A stretch of 64,000 nucleotides of DNA from Eremophila alpestris peregrina (Eukaryota; Chordata; Aves; Passeriformes; Alaudidae): the NCBI GenBank assembly GCA_009792885.1, contig WMCF01000003.1, positions 19,682,477-19,746,476 of the forward strand, given 5' to 3'. Under the pieces are notes generated by a model. The model ran no database searches. It saw only the letters and a list, made by a program, of their open reading frames with translations, and was not told the DNA's origin. The position numbers and the translations under genes are program-made. Positions 51,601 to 63,660 of the stretch are shown one piece after another (position 1 is the stretch's first letter; each line of letters opens with the position of its first letter).

Positions 51601-54128
51601 ACAGGCTAAACAGTGTAGGTAGCTTTGGAGCAGAGATGTTCCTTCATTTTTGGATGTGTCTTCAAAGGCCACTAGTAGTCTGGCTAATTTATGGAAGTGC
51701 TTACTTATGTTGTGACAAAATTACCATCATTTTGACACTCAGGGTGTCACATCTAGAATGTCTGTCAAGCTTTATGGAGAATATAAGCAGGCAGATTAAT
51801 CCAGTCTCCCTCCCCTTTTCACCCAAGGAAATTTAGGACAAGATTTTTTGAGGTAGAAAAAGGATAAATACTAATATATTGCTCTTAGGTATTACCTTTG
51901 ACTATAAGGTAATAAGTTAGACTCACTGGTGAAAATGAAGAGAATTCTGACTGAACTTAATGACCATCCAAACTGACCTTTAGGAAGAATGGGGCAGAAA
52001 GAAGTTTGCTGAGACACAGAGCATTGTAATAAGACTTGAGACAGGGTGTTCAGTTTTTTATGAATATAAATAGCACTCAAAATTACCACCAAATAGGCTT
52101 CAAAAGCCAAACTTCGTGTTAAGAATGTTAGTGACTGTTAGGAGAGGAACACAGAATAAAACTGAAAACATCATTATAGCGCTGAATAAATTCATGGAGC
52201 ATCCTCATCTCTAGTTTTTTTTGTGGCTTGTGTTCCTTTGGCCCTGCTATCATCAGTCCCTCCATCTCAGGGAAAAAAAATAAAAAGGAGAGAGAGACTG
52301 GGAAAGATGTAGAGAAAAGTGGTGAATATAAATTCAAGGTTTACAACAATTTCTGTGTTCAAGTAGACTGAGTCTCTGTACTGTGAAAAAGAAATTATGT
52401 GGAGGAAATCTGGGATACAGGCTTCTTATATTGTGGGTATCAAAACAGAACAGTTGTTCACTATATCTCCTCATACGAGAACTGGAAATCATTAATAAAG
52501 TTCTTGAACAAATGAAAGGTAATGTTTCTTTTTCCTCATAGCATCTGTAAACTGAGATCTTAGTGCCATGGGCTATTTTGATGCAAAAGTTGACATAGGT
52601 CTGAAAAGTGAAAAGAAGAATTTGAGAAAGAAAAATCCATCAGGATCTATTAAACACAAGGTTACCAGGTGTAGCTTAGTTCAAATGCCTTAGCTGGAAA
52701 TAGCTAAAAACTAGGAGAGCATACAGAAGAAGTATAATTCAGTGTAAACTTGCCTTGTTTTTCCCTTCATTTGTGCCCAGTTGTTGTTACCAAGCAGGAG
52801 AGATACTGGGCAAGATGGGGTTTTGGTCTGATCCATTTTTCAATCATTCTCACTTGAAAAAACCCCAAGGCTCTTGCTTTAGGACATAATTGATGTTTCC
52901 TTTAGGCTACTTAATTCCTTTATGTGCCTTTCAGAATCTGCCTGTAAACATCTGATAACGATTGCTGTGGAAAGTAGTCTGCTGAATCCTACCCATTGTC
53001 TCTTTCAGCCAGTGCTTTGTATCTCACTGTGCCTATGCATTCCAGTATAAGTTTCCTTTTTTAAAATATAGAGTACTTTTATACCTATGAACTTCTGGGC
53101 AATTGTGGGAAGTGCTGGAATTATTAAAAAGATACTGCGAACTCTAAAATCATACAGACTCTTAGGGACACAGGTGATCCAAAATTAGGGAGTACTTCAC
53201 TGACAGATTAAATTCCTCTTCTTTTTTTTTTACTGATTTTACCTTTATTGTAAAATTGAAATTTAGAGCTGCAAATGTTACGTTGTCCTACTTCATGCCT
53301 AGTGTTGAAGTTCCAGTCCTTGCCTCATGTTTGGTGTGTTTGTACTATTCAGGAGAAACAAATGAAGCACTGAATATACCCGAGCATGGGAGCACCTCCA
53401 AAGGTATTTGTGTTATGGTCAGAGAAGCAGCAGCAATGTATTGTCAGTGTGGCAAGTCCAAACCTCCTTTGAACTGCAGCTGCTCTGGACATCTTCCTCT
53501 CAAACTAGCTGCTCAGAGATGTCCTGGGCAGATCTGTGCTGTGTCCTGCAGAGCTCTCTCACTGTAGCATTTCCAGCCCCCGACTGGGAGGCAGCCTGTT
53601 GCAGAGTGCTGCCAGCCTGCTGATTTACGTCATGCCCAGGTTGCTCCAACTTACTGGGGGGCACACTTAGAATAAGCTGTACAATGGAAAAAGCAGCTCA
53701 TTTGTCAAGTCATACTAACATTTTATGGTCTCTTTTTAATCAGCATATAACGCATTTTACAAAATTCTAGGTAAGCAGATACTCAGCTGGAGGGAATTCT
53801 TCTACCTTCCCTTTCTGTGTCCAGTACATGCTCACCCCATCTTCAAGATTAGGGAGATGCAATCTCCTGCTCCTGTTCTCCTCTACTTTGTGATGTCTGG
53901 CTATGTGGAATGGAGTTTCTAAACGCCTGTCACAGACTGTTTTGCACACGAGTGCAAAAAGGCAGGTTAGTGGGAAGTACACAGAATTGGTGACATAACT
54001 GAGTTGCTAAACAAATGTTGGTTGCTTCAAGGCTGTAGGAGGCAATACATACAAATGTTAATTCATTATGTCAATACAAATGCTCTCCTCTTTAAAAAGC
54101 CTTGGGATGTCCTCAGCCATGTGGCTGT

Positions 54129-54176
54129 CATGTAACACCACATGGCCCTTTCCATGTAACAACATATGGCCCTTTT
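54129..54176 (+). repeat. 24-bp tandem duplication, two copies
   Basis: Two adjacent units of about 24 bp, both starting catgtaaca and ending tggcccttt, with a few substitutions between them. The open frame crossing it therefore shows a repeated N-T/I-W-P-F pattern, which is not evidence for a gene. Confidence 0.7.
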
Positions 54177-55429
54177 TGTCTTCTTCATTAGTACTACAAT
54201 TAATTTGTGGAATTAGGGAATATTTTGCTCGAATTTCATATCTGTCTTCCTTTCCTCACTTTTTCATTTAAATAGTTTCATTAGTGTTTGTCTCACTAAG
54301 GCCATCTCTTATAATGCAGTTCTCCTTGCTTTTCTGACTTTTTGTTCCTTTGTAGGAGTTGCCACAATGAGGCTTTTGTTCCATTATTGGAGAATTTCTT
54401 ATTGTCATAGTTGCTAAACAGGAATAAAGCAGCTATTAGCATTTTCAGGTACAGAAGGGTAACTGACACAATTGAAGGAAAACTGATGGTTTTCACCACA
54501 GTTTGGGGTACAGTGTTACTGATAAGATAGTATTCAACTTGTTGTTTGTCTGAAAAGGGAAAGGAGAGTCTGTTTTTTCCCTACTGAAACGAGTTCCATA
54601 ACTCTTAGCCTGATCCACACTCTTCTAGATGATGCAAACTAGAGTTTTTTGCAGTCAGAGGAGGAAGTATGAGATGAGTGGTGTCTAGGACAATACTCAG
54701 TACCTACTGCTACTGGAGAGCAGTGCAGAACAGGGACGTCCCAAGCCAGCCCAAGGATGTTGAGGCAGTTGTTTGACAATCACAGAGGGGCATTGCGATG
54801 CTGGGTTGATTTCACACTGGGTCAGCCTTACTAGCTTCTTAATTTGAGCTGAGAGTTAGCTCTAAATTTGCCTAGATTTAAAAACAAAATGCAGAACTTT
54901 TTGGTTGGCTTTTCATTTTAATATGGCTGCCTATGTTGCTGGTTTTTTCTTATAGTGAATGAAGCAGGTGTGGTTAAAATTGAGTTGCGAGCTCACTTAT
55001 TTGGGGTTTTTTCATTGCGAGCTCAGGTGAAAAAAGGTATGGGTGGAATCTGTTCTGAGCTGTCAGCTCAGATCGAGTATGGTCTGTTCAGCTCAGTGCA
55101 GCATGCAGTGTTTACTGCAGACAAGAGGAGGAAGTATCGTTAATTCCTGCTGCACCATTTTCTGAAACCTGAAAAGAATGGTGGGAGGATTTTGATTTTG
55201 TTTCTGTTTTTGTAAAAGCCATTTCATGTTTCCTAGGGTGTTGTTCACAACAAGCCAGATGTCAGCAGAACCCAGACCAGAACTCAGCCCTGCTTTTCCT
55301 AACACCTTGTGGTGCACTGGAAGCCTGGCAGGAAGATCTCAGTCATCCATCCTTAACCCATCCTGTTGTCCCACCTCTTCCCCTAACCAGTAACCCAGCA
55401 GAGTCCTGCCCCACGCTGCTCTCGGCTGC

Positions 55430-55745
55430 AGGCTTTTTCAGTCAGCGCCGATAATTAGACTTTGAGATAAGCCATCTGCTTGCTGGCCCCCGGTGGTCTG
55501 CGGGCTTGGCACTGAGCTGCCGAGGCCAGTGACAGGTCTGCCGCAGGAGAGGGCTGGCAGTGACACAGCAGCTGCTCGCCGAGATAGCGAGAGCTCTCGG
55601 ATGGAGCACCTTACGTGCCGGGGGTTTCAAGCGCCGGCACCGCGCAGCGGGCGCTAACGAGCGGCAGTCGGGCTGCCAGCGCAGAGCCCCGGCTCCGTAA
55701 CGAATTCATCGTTTCATCGCGCTTTGCAGCGTCCAGGCAGCGATG
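55430..55745. promoter_or_regulatory. CpG island, candidate promoter or first exon
   Basis: About 30 CpG dinucleotides lie in roughly 315 bp, with the densest part at 55565-55740 (for example 'caagcgccggcaccgcgcag'). The rest of the 64 kb is strongly CpG-poor, as methylated vertebrate DNA is. Unmethylated CpG islands in vertebrates usually mark promoters or first exons of genes or long non-coding RNAs, or orphan regulatory islands. Just downstream is a TATA-like TTATAAATGG (55781-55790). A moderate splice-donor-like GTAAGG is on the minus strand near 55613. Direction of transcription cannot be decided. No known first exon was recognised. No neighbouring gene in the window can be assigned to it. 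Confidence 0.7.
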
Positions 55746-56106
55746 AGAAGGCATGGTTTGCCCCAGTTAATTCTGGCTGATTATAAATGGAGGAGAGCTG
55801 GGGAAACTCTGCCTCTTAGATGTTGTTTGCTCCTTGTTTTTGTCAGTCTTGTCCCGCTTATTCAGATCAGCACTACATGAAGTTACAATGGGATAGATAG
55901 CTCAAATTAACACCTTGTTAGAGGTGTAGAAGTACCAGGCATCTGTTGCAGGTTTTGTACTGTGGTTGAAAGACCTTCCTTCGTTTGGAGTCACTTCCAG
56001 TTCTTCCTTTTGTTTCTCCTCTTGCCCATTAGAGGGATTTGGTTAGAAATCCCTTCTCTGTTGCAGGCTTCTGTCTGCTGTGACTCTGATGTTGGAGTGC
56101 AAAACT

Positions 56107-56135
56107 ATCATCATCATTATTATGAATATTATTAT
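56107..56135 (+). repeat. imperfect ATC/ATT trinucleotide microsatellite
   Basis: Three atc units followed by att units with one interruption. The Asp/Asn-rich (minus) and His/Tyr-rich (plus) peptides of the overlapping open frames come from this microsatellite. Confidence 0.75.
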
Positions 56136-56888
56136 CCCTCCAGTCTAGTCCAGTTCTTACTGGTGAACAAAGAACCTGCCTTCCTCTTCTTCGTTTTCCT
56201 GTTGTGCAGTGAACATCTCTGTGTGAATAGAGAGGGATAAACGTTTGGTTTCTTTTCTTTGCCAAAGCGAGCAGCAGCTTAGCTCGAATCAGTCTCTTTC
56301 AGCCCGGCTAGATTAACAGCAGGATGGCTGCAAGTTTTGTTTTATTTGACAGGAAACTTCTTACTTGTGAGGGTAATCCTGTGAATTCCAGCTCTGTGGG
56401 TTGGCTGGCTTCAAGGGCATCCCAGAGCGTGCAATGGCTTCATTCTGGACCTAGGAAAAAAATTGAAGTATTTATATTAACTTAATGGTCAGAAGCTTAA
56501 ATCCTAATATTTGGCAGCTAATTTCATTTCCTTTTCTCGTTATGAGGTGAAATTGTCAACAACTGCAAAGGGAGGACCAGGTGCCCACCTCTGCTTTCAA
56601 AAAAAGGGAACAGAAGTGTTGGTATGTTAATTACTTGGAACATACTTCTGATTCTGCAGTGATAGAAACTGTGAAAACCCCCGTGTTCAAAGCAGATGCA
56701 GCAGCGACTGCCATATGCAGTGTGGGGGCAGTGTGGTGGGAGCAAGTGCCAATCCATCGATTTAATTACAGCTGAGGTCTGATGTCCCAAGAAGCAATTT
56801 GCCTTTGTGCCTTCCCTTGTGGATGAGATAATACTGGTAGTAAGAGAAGAGAAGGACTCAGGAATAAGCAAAGGATAGCAGGGCAAAG

Positions 56889-56908
56889 AAAATAAATAAA
56901 TAAATAAA
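56889..56908 (+). repeat. (AAAT)n microsatellite
   Basis: About five perfect AAAT units. It is a simple-sequence repeat with no sign of a neighbouring retroelement body. Confidence 0.85.
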
Positions 56909-57146
56909 GGACTATCATTGGAAACCATATCAGATTAACAAACTTTAATTACATTTAATTTTAATCCTTAGCATTTATCTAAAAGGTGATTGAGGGAAGG
57001 TTTATTAGGATTCTGTGTCCCTATAGCCCTTCTTTGAAAGAACACTGAACAAGATGATTGCTTGCGTCTCTAATTAGAAGTTTTTCCCCTCTTGATCACC
57101 TAAAGTCAAATTCATTTACTCAGCTTGAAACAAGGATTTAATTTGA

Positions 57147-57159
57147 TTTTTTTTTTTTT
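57147..57159 (+). repeat. poly-T homopolymer (13 T)
   Basis: Thirteen consecutive T with no associated feature. Confidence 0.8.
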
Positions 57160-58001
57160 GCATCAAAAGATGTCTCTCAAACATGATACGGATCCACAGC
57201 CTGCTAATCAAGACAGAACCCATTACCAGCCCAGTTTTATGAATATTCACATCAGAGGGCAGCACCAACCTCATTAGGAAGGGTGTTGCAATCATTATTA
57301 AACTGCTGGAGTCCATTATGATTCCAAGTGCTGTAATGATGACTGATACCCACTGAGGGCAGCTGAGAAGAATACCAGAGCATAATGACCTCACCTTTTT
57401 TCATAAGCCTATAGGGCTTTTAAAGGCTTTCAGCTAGTGTAGTTTGTGTTCTTTTAATCAAGTGTGTGAAAATGGTCTTAATATCCTTGATTCTCTTGCT
57501 CAAGTGATGTGAAGAGAAACACAAGAGCAATTAGGGAATCTGGAGGTTATGTTTGGATGATATGCTAAGTCAGTAATATGAATTCTTTCAGATCTTAGGT
57601 CTCTTTTAATGAGTAGATTCTTGTCAGTTGGACTAAAAGCTCAAAATTGATAAGCTGGATCAAGCCCCTTCTGTTCCTTCCTTGTAAAGTGGGAAGACAT
57701 ACTGCTACTAAACCTGAGTTTGATCATTTGGGCAGCAGAACTGCTGCAGTTAATGGACCATCAGCAATGTCAGCACAAGCCCTTTCTCCACTCCTCTTTT
57801 GCTTCCCTGCTCTGAGGCACATCCACTTGAGGTTAACTGTTGCTACAAAAAACAGTCCTGCTACCCCTGTGTTGCTATCTTCAGATCCCTGTTTTAATCA
57901 GGCAGAGTGAAAGAAGGTGAGCTTGAATTTTCTGACTCCCAATCCTGCCTTAGTTGTATTTACCTAAATTAACTTTGTGCAAATTAGCATAGTACTGGTG
58001 A

Positions 58002-58017
58002 TTTTTTTTTTTTTTTT
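58002..58017 (+). repeat. poly-T homopolymer (16 T)
   Basis: Sixteen consecutive T with no associated feature recognised on either side. Confidence 0.85.
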
Positions 58018-61000
58018 ATGTTTTCAAAAACCTGGAAGATGCGTGTAGCTGTTAGTGTACTTTCTGAGTTCAGGAAGAAGTTTCTGATCCCAACCTTCAT
58101 GTAATTAGGAAGTACTGTACCTAACCAAAGAAATTTGTATTATTCTTGCAGTGTCAAGTAGCTGAGATGTCTGCGGCTTTTTTTGCATCCTCAAGACAGT
58201 TTCCTATTTCAGCTTTACTACTACGATTTACTCTTCTTTTAGTTATACTCCTCTGTTCTCCTTGCATCCTGGAGATCACCTTTCAACCCAGTAAGAAGGT
58301 CCCCCTGGAGTCCTTTGGGGTCTGTCTTTGCTCAGCCCTGAAGGGTGCTGAACCAGTTATGGAGGCTGTGTGTACCACCTGTTCCTCCTGCAAGCTGGGA
58401 CTGGAACCTTGATGTCTCTCACAGTGCATCTGTTTTAATGTGTTTTTAATTGACATTTCTTGCTACAATCTTCTTTTTATAAACTTGCAAGAGACTGTTA
58501 ATGTAACTGGTGAGGCTGATTGTAAATTACTCTGTGATAATGATGCCATAAAAGGGGAAGCATTATGGGAAACCAGTTGTAAATTTCATGCAAGATGGTT
58601 ATGTGCCACCAAAGAGCATCATCTCTTTCTTTATTCTTCTTCCAACTTGGCTTCTGCACTAAACTGTGAGGGATCTCTCTAACTTGAGAGCTCTCCATCC
58701 TTCAGCTCCCCATACTATGAAATGCCAGTGAATGTGTCCTAGCTGGTTGTTAGAGCAGTTCTTAGCAAAAATAACATCAGTCTTTGTAGGATAGAAGAGG
58801 CAGGAGCTTCAAGCAACTCCAGTATTAATTAAATCTGGTGAGGGGAGTGGAAATTAGGGGTCATCTAATAAGCAGTGCTGAATCTGCCTTTAATTAACGA
58901 TATTGCCAAGTGAATTAATTAGAAGATTAACTCAAATACTACCTAGATGGGTCTGGGAGAAGAATGTCTAGCATTTCAACAAGGGAAACTGCAGTGGGCA
59001 TCTTACAAAGGTTGGGACACATCTCCTTTACAGTGATTTGGCAGAAATGCCAGGTTGTGAAGCAGCCTGTGTCTGGCAGCTGAGAGCATCTCCTAATTAG
59101 AGAGTTTGCACAACACTTGTTGGAAGGAAAACATATCTTATTTAGGATCTTTGGGGATGTCCCTCAAGTAAACCTTTCCAAGATGAGTATTCAGATTAAG
59201 TCCTTTATGTTTTTGTCACGTACTGATGCGCCCCAGTTTCAAAATTTTATTGCTGGTAGTATCAGCCATTTATCTAGTAATGTTCAGCAAAGATGGTCTC
59301 TGTGCTGAGGTAAACATGGACCTTATGAGAGGCAGAATTTAGGGAAACCATTGTTGGATGGCAAAATTATTGTTACCACTACCAGTTCACTGGATGAGCT
59401 TCATATTTTGCTGAAAGATGCAAGGTCACCCTTGTAGGTTGACATGTTCCTTCATTATATGGCAATAACCAATAAATGGAAAAACTACAATTCAAACCTT
59501 CCATGTCTTTTGGAATCGTAATTTTGTATTGTAAATTGTAATTGTAAAACAAGTGTAGAAAGCTCATCATTGGTATGAGAAACAACCATTTCCTTAAACA
59601 GGGAATTTCCCTTGCCCTAGATTACATTTCATGTGTCCTTTTAAACAGTTTTATTTCAAATAAGTCTACCTTAATTGATCCCCTGAGAGTCTCTGGGAGG
59701 TTCCTTGCTGCACCAGTTTTTGCTCATTAATGTCTTTTACTATTAATAAAGATATGTAAATACCAAGTTTTTTTTTTAAAGGGCTTCACCTCCATTATTT
59801 CACAATAGGTTTGCTATTCCTGCAGATATTTGCTGATGTTAGTTAACAACAATGCCTGTTCCTAATGATCATCTTGCCCTGCAAAATAACATGTGATACT
59901 TTGCATGGAACTGAATGAGAAGCAATAGATTGGCTCCAGTAGCTATATCCAGTGCATTGAAGGAAAGCAGAGTTTGCTGTTCCCTCAAGGCTTAAATTCT
60001 CAGGGGACTCTAAAGATGCTGGCTTCCCACCTGCACTGACTTTTGATAGTGTTTCCTTTAAAAATCCCTCCTTCGGTGATTTGTGCAATCCTGAAATTGT
60101 TAGAGAAATTTGGTCCTTATACACCTCTCTGAAACTCAAATTACTGACTTTTTCTTTTTTTAATCACTTGAGTACAGCTGCCATTTAAAGCATTTCATTT
60201 TGTTGGTCATTTATAGACCCATATAAATCCCTAGCCAGGAGAGTGATGAAAGGTACAGGAAATGCACCCACCTTCTGAGATAATTGTATGCAAGGCAAGT
60301 GGTAGAAGAGTCTTTGAAAGCAGGAATTAAAGTACTGGCACAGTAAGTATAAAGCCTGAAACAGTTTCGTTAGCATCTCTTCTCTATCCATCAAAGATGG
60401 TCTTTCTTGCAGCTTGTCCAGTTTTCTCTTTGTTAGGCATCAGAGGATGACTAATACACTGCTATTCAAAAAAGTGAGGCTTTTATTGGCAGTAGGCATC
60501 TTATGCAGCAGTAATGCTATTTTTAAGTTATAACATGCATTTTTCACATATATCTGTGCTGCTTTCATTGTGCCTTTTTGACTGTTTTCCACAAAAAGCA
60601 AAGTAACCTTATTCTTCCTCTGAGAGTTGGTTTTGTTATTGTTGGTCCACTGACATATAACCCGATGTTTTTTGGAACACTGGGCTTCTGTTTCATATTG
60701 GTTTTAGTGGGCTCTGTTCTGTGTGCATGAGGGGTTGGTCATTTTTGGTGTCCAAATATACAGCTTGGAGTTCAGCTTTTGGCTTCTAGCCTTGGCAGCT
60801 GTTAAGATATCCTGAAACTCAGAGCGAGAAGTTTGACCCTAGTTAAACAGACATTTAGCCAGGAATTTTCAGGGGGCTCGTTATTTCCAAAACCTCCATG
60901 ACTCTGCCTATCCTTTTCAACTGATGGTAAGGATAATGTGACAGCTGGAGTTTGGGTCTGTGTGTACCTGAAATACTCAGAAAAAAAAATCCAGTGCATT

Positions 61001-62628
61001 GTCCATCTCCTGTTTTCCATACCAAATAGTGAATCTTCTTTAGGATTGCACAAGCTAGAGGTGTTCTGAAAGCAGACTGTAGAAATTGGCTGTTTTCCTT
61101 TTTTTCTTTCTAGGATGTGACCAGCCCATTTGTAAACCTGGCTCAGTGGGAGGATAATGGTTTGTCATATCCTCTCATGTTTATGTGCTCTTCAAATCAT
61201 ATGTCAGTGGACAATTACTTTTGGACTGATTCTGGCTTTTTGGTGATGCTTTAGATAAAAACACCATGCACATTTTTACGCATGCAATTTCAATGTAACT
61301 GCTGGAAAATCTGTTTCTGACATGTTCTTTCTGATAAACCCCTTAATAGTCATTGTCTTCAGGGACAGGATACATTCCCCACGTATAATTAGCCTGTCTC
61401 ATTTCAGACTTCACAAGGAAAGCTAAATGAGTACTTTTCCATCATATTGAAGTTGTCTTCTTGCTTCCAACCCACAATCCAATTTCATGTTTCAGGCTTC
61501 CTCTGTGAAGTCAAAACTCTGTTCTGAAAGAATAGAAAGGAAGTGCGTAGCAAATCAGGAGTAAGTTCTCTGTATAATGTCTTATGTTTAAATGCACAGC
61601 AGAATATGTTGTTTTAGTACTTGTGCTTTTGTGTTTAACATCTGTGTTATCTATACCAGCCTCTGAAACCTTTAATAATGAAGTTTGTGGTGCAGGGGAA
61701 ACCTCAGCCAGCTGGAACTGAGGTAGATTGTTACATGTGAGAATGGCACACATTTTTGCTTCCCTGTGATATGTATCTTTACATGTGTCTATTTGACATA
61801 AATGATCTGACCTCACATATACAGGATCTACAGTTATCTCAGTATTCCCAGTTTAATAATCTGCTTTCAGTCATTTAATTTTGCTTTCCTTGTCAGCCTA
61901 GGCATTAAATTCTTGGGCTTGCTTTCCCCCAAAGGTGAATAAGTTTGAGAAATTTAAAGGGGGCTTCTCTGAGCACAAGAGGGGTGAATAATGTGTCTGA
62001 AGACAGTGGGTAGGGTTTTTCAGAGCTGTGTTGTATCAGTAGAACTGCATAAGTAGGAAGCTGAAATTTATCACTCAAGTGCTTCCGTGTGACAAGAAGT
62101 GATGTTGCATCTTCCAGTGAAGACTGGCTTGGTGCTTACAGTATGACTCCTTGAAGACCTTTTACCTGATATATTGTATGACCTTGGTAAGAAAAGTCCA
62201 GCTCAGAAAAAAAAAATGAAGACAAATACTTCTTATTTGTAGTCTTTATAGTTCAGTAGAAGACAAGCCCTCTGCATCTTGGTGTTATATATGGAGTTTT
62301 CTTTCTAGCATTCCTTTTTTCCATCTGAGCAGACAATGTGAAAAAAAGCCTGAGAGTATTGTCTTCCACATATTTTTATGCTCCAAAATCAGACAATAGC
62401 AGCATTAGCACTGCATGCACAGTCTTGTTGCTTTTTCTTTATGTGAATATATTTGTGCATACAATAATCTAAATGCCTTGTCGCATAGTGCCTCCCAGAC
62501 GTGTGCATTTTTGTACAATCCATAAATCCCTTGGATAGTACCTTTTACATTCCTCCAGTCTTGTCTGTTTTCTGCTCCTCTCGCTATTGCTATGGTTTAG
62601 AATATTTATGTTTTTTCCTTTGTCATCA

Positions 62629-62660
62629 AATTCATTATATGCAGAATTCATTATATGCAT
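62629..62660 (+). repeat. 16-bp tandem duplication
   Basis: Two adjacent copies of aattcattatatgcag, the second differing only at its last base. This is a recent-looking small duplication in AT-rich DNA. Confidence 0.8.
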
Positions 62661-63324
62661 TATGTGACATGTAGAGAGTAGTAACGAGGACGAGGTGCCT
62701 GTGATTCTTCAGAGGAGCAAGTATTTGTCCAAGTGGTTACAACTCTGTAAGGCTGGGGCAACAGACCATGAGCTTGAGTTGTACTCATCTTTTTCAAATA
62801 ACAGCCTTGCCTGTTTTAGGTAATTTCCAGAATTACAAGGGCCACAAAAAGGCACTTTTATTGGAAAGAGAATGTTGCCAGAACACAGGCATTTGCTTCT
62901 AATCCTGGAAAGTGCCTACATATCTGGATATCTGGAATTTTACTAAAAGTTCATTCTTACATTTAACAACTATTGTAGAGATGTTACAGGTTTTATAACA
63001 CAGCAGTTACAATTTTCTTTTGCTGCCGGGACATGCATAGTTGGACTTTGAGTATTAAGGTGACTTGGTTTTATAGGCCATATGGAAAATAGTACCAATA
63101 AAATACCACAGAACTCTTTAAAGTAGCCTAAAATAGAGCATGGTGGATGGGATAAAAAAAAAATTATTTCTATTCTGTTTAAGATGACTGGTATGATTTG
63201 TTTGCCACCTCTTTAAATCTTTTCATCACACTGTGCTACCTTGTATTTGTTTCATTCAGAACCATTAGAAATTCCTGGCTGGAGTGCAAGCACTGGATAG
63301 TGAAGGGAGATCATGGGTGATGAA

Positions 63325-63660
63325 TGGATTTAGAGCAACTCCTCTGAAAAGGACTTGGGGAAAATGGTAGATGAAAAAATTAAATATGAGCTTGCAACAT
63401 GTGTTTGGAGCCCAGAAAGTCAGTCAAATCCCAGTCTGCCTAAAAAAACATGGTCAGCAGGTCAAGGGAGGTGGTTCTCCCTCTCAATTCTGCTCTCATG
63501 ACACCCGACCTGGAGTGTTGCACCCAGCTCCAGTCCTCAGAACAGGAAGGATGGTCTGTTGGAACAAGACCAGAGGATGTCCACAAAGGTTGATCAGAGG
63601 GCTGGAGCACCTCTGCTATGAAGTCAGACTGACGTGGAGTTGTTCAGCCTGAGGAAGGTC
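63325..63660 (+). pseudogene. CR1 ORF2 C-terminal remnant
   Basis: This is the coding remnant of the CR1 above. One frame gives LNMSLQHVFGAQKV followed by a decayed stretch, similar to the region after the RT domain in CR1 ORF2. The next recognisable block (VSRSREVVLPL) lies in a different frame near 63450-63490, so at least one frameshift separates them. The RT catalytic region itself is not included in this truncated copy. It is not functional. Confidence 0.78.

Larger units (their letters stand above)
43242..55429. other. non-coding sequence, no supported gene
   Basis: About 12 kb with only short open frames and no recognised domain or transposon. Contents: A13 run (43360-43372), A-rich run (45582-45601), a purine-rich stretch (about 45060-45300) and a pyrimidine-rich stretch (about 47180-47340). 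A 24-bp tandem duplication lies at 54129-54176. GC content rises towards 55250-55430, just ahead of the CpG island. Confidence 0.5.
55746..63324. other. non-coding sequence with microsatellites
   Basis: About 7.6 kb after the CpG island. No coding exon was recognised. Simple repeats: ATC/ATT triplets (56107-56135), AAAT tetranucleotide (56889-56908), T13 (57147-57159), T16 (58002-58017) and a 16-bp tandem duplication (62629-62660). Patches rich in TAATTA-type motifs occur around 57160-57420 and 58880-58930. Confidence 0.5.

Noticed and set aside
53256..53623. Overlapping Cys-rich frames suggesting a small secreted protein
   Set aside because: No signal peptide with a sensible start, cysteine spacing fits no family, and two overlapping frames look equally 'protein-like', so composition is the likely cause.
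56524..56928. 134-codon minus-strand frame
   Set aside because: No known family; it starts within the AAAT microsatellite region and shows no promoter or splice context.
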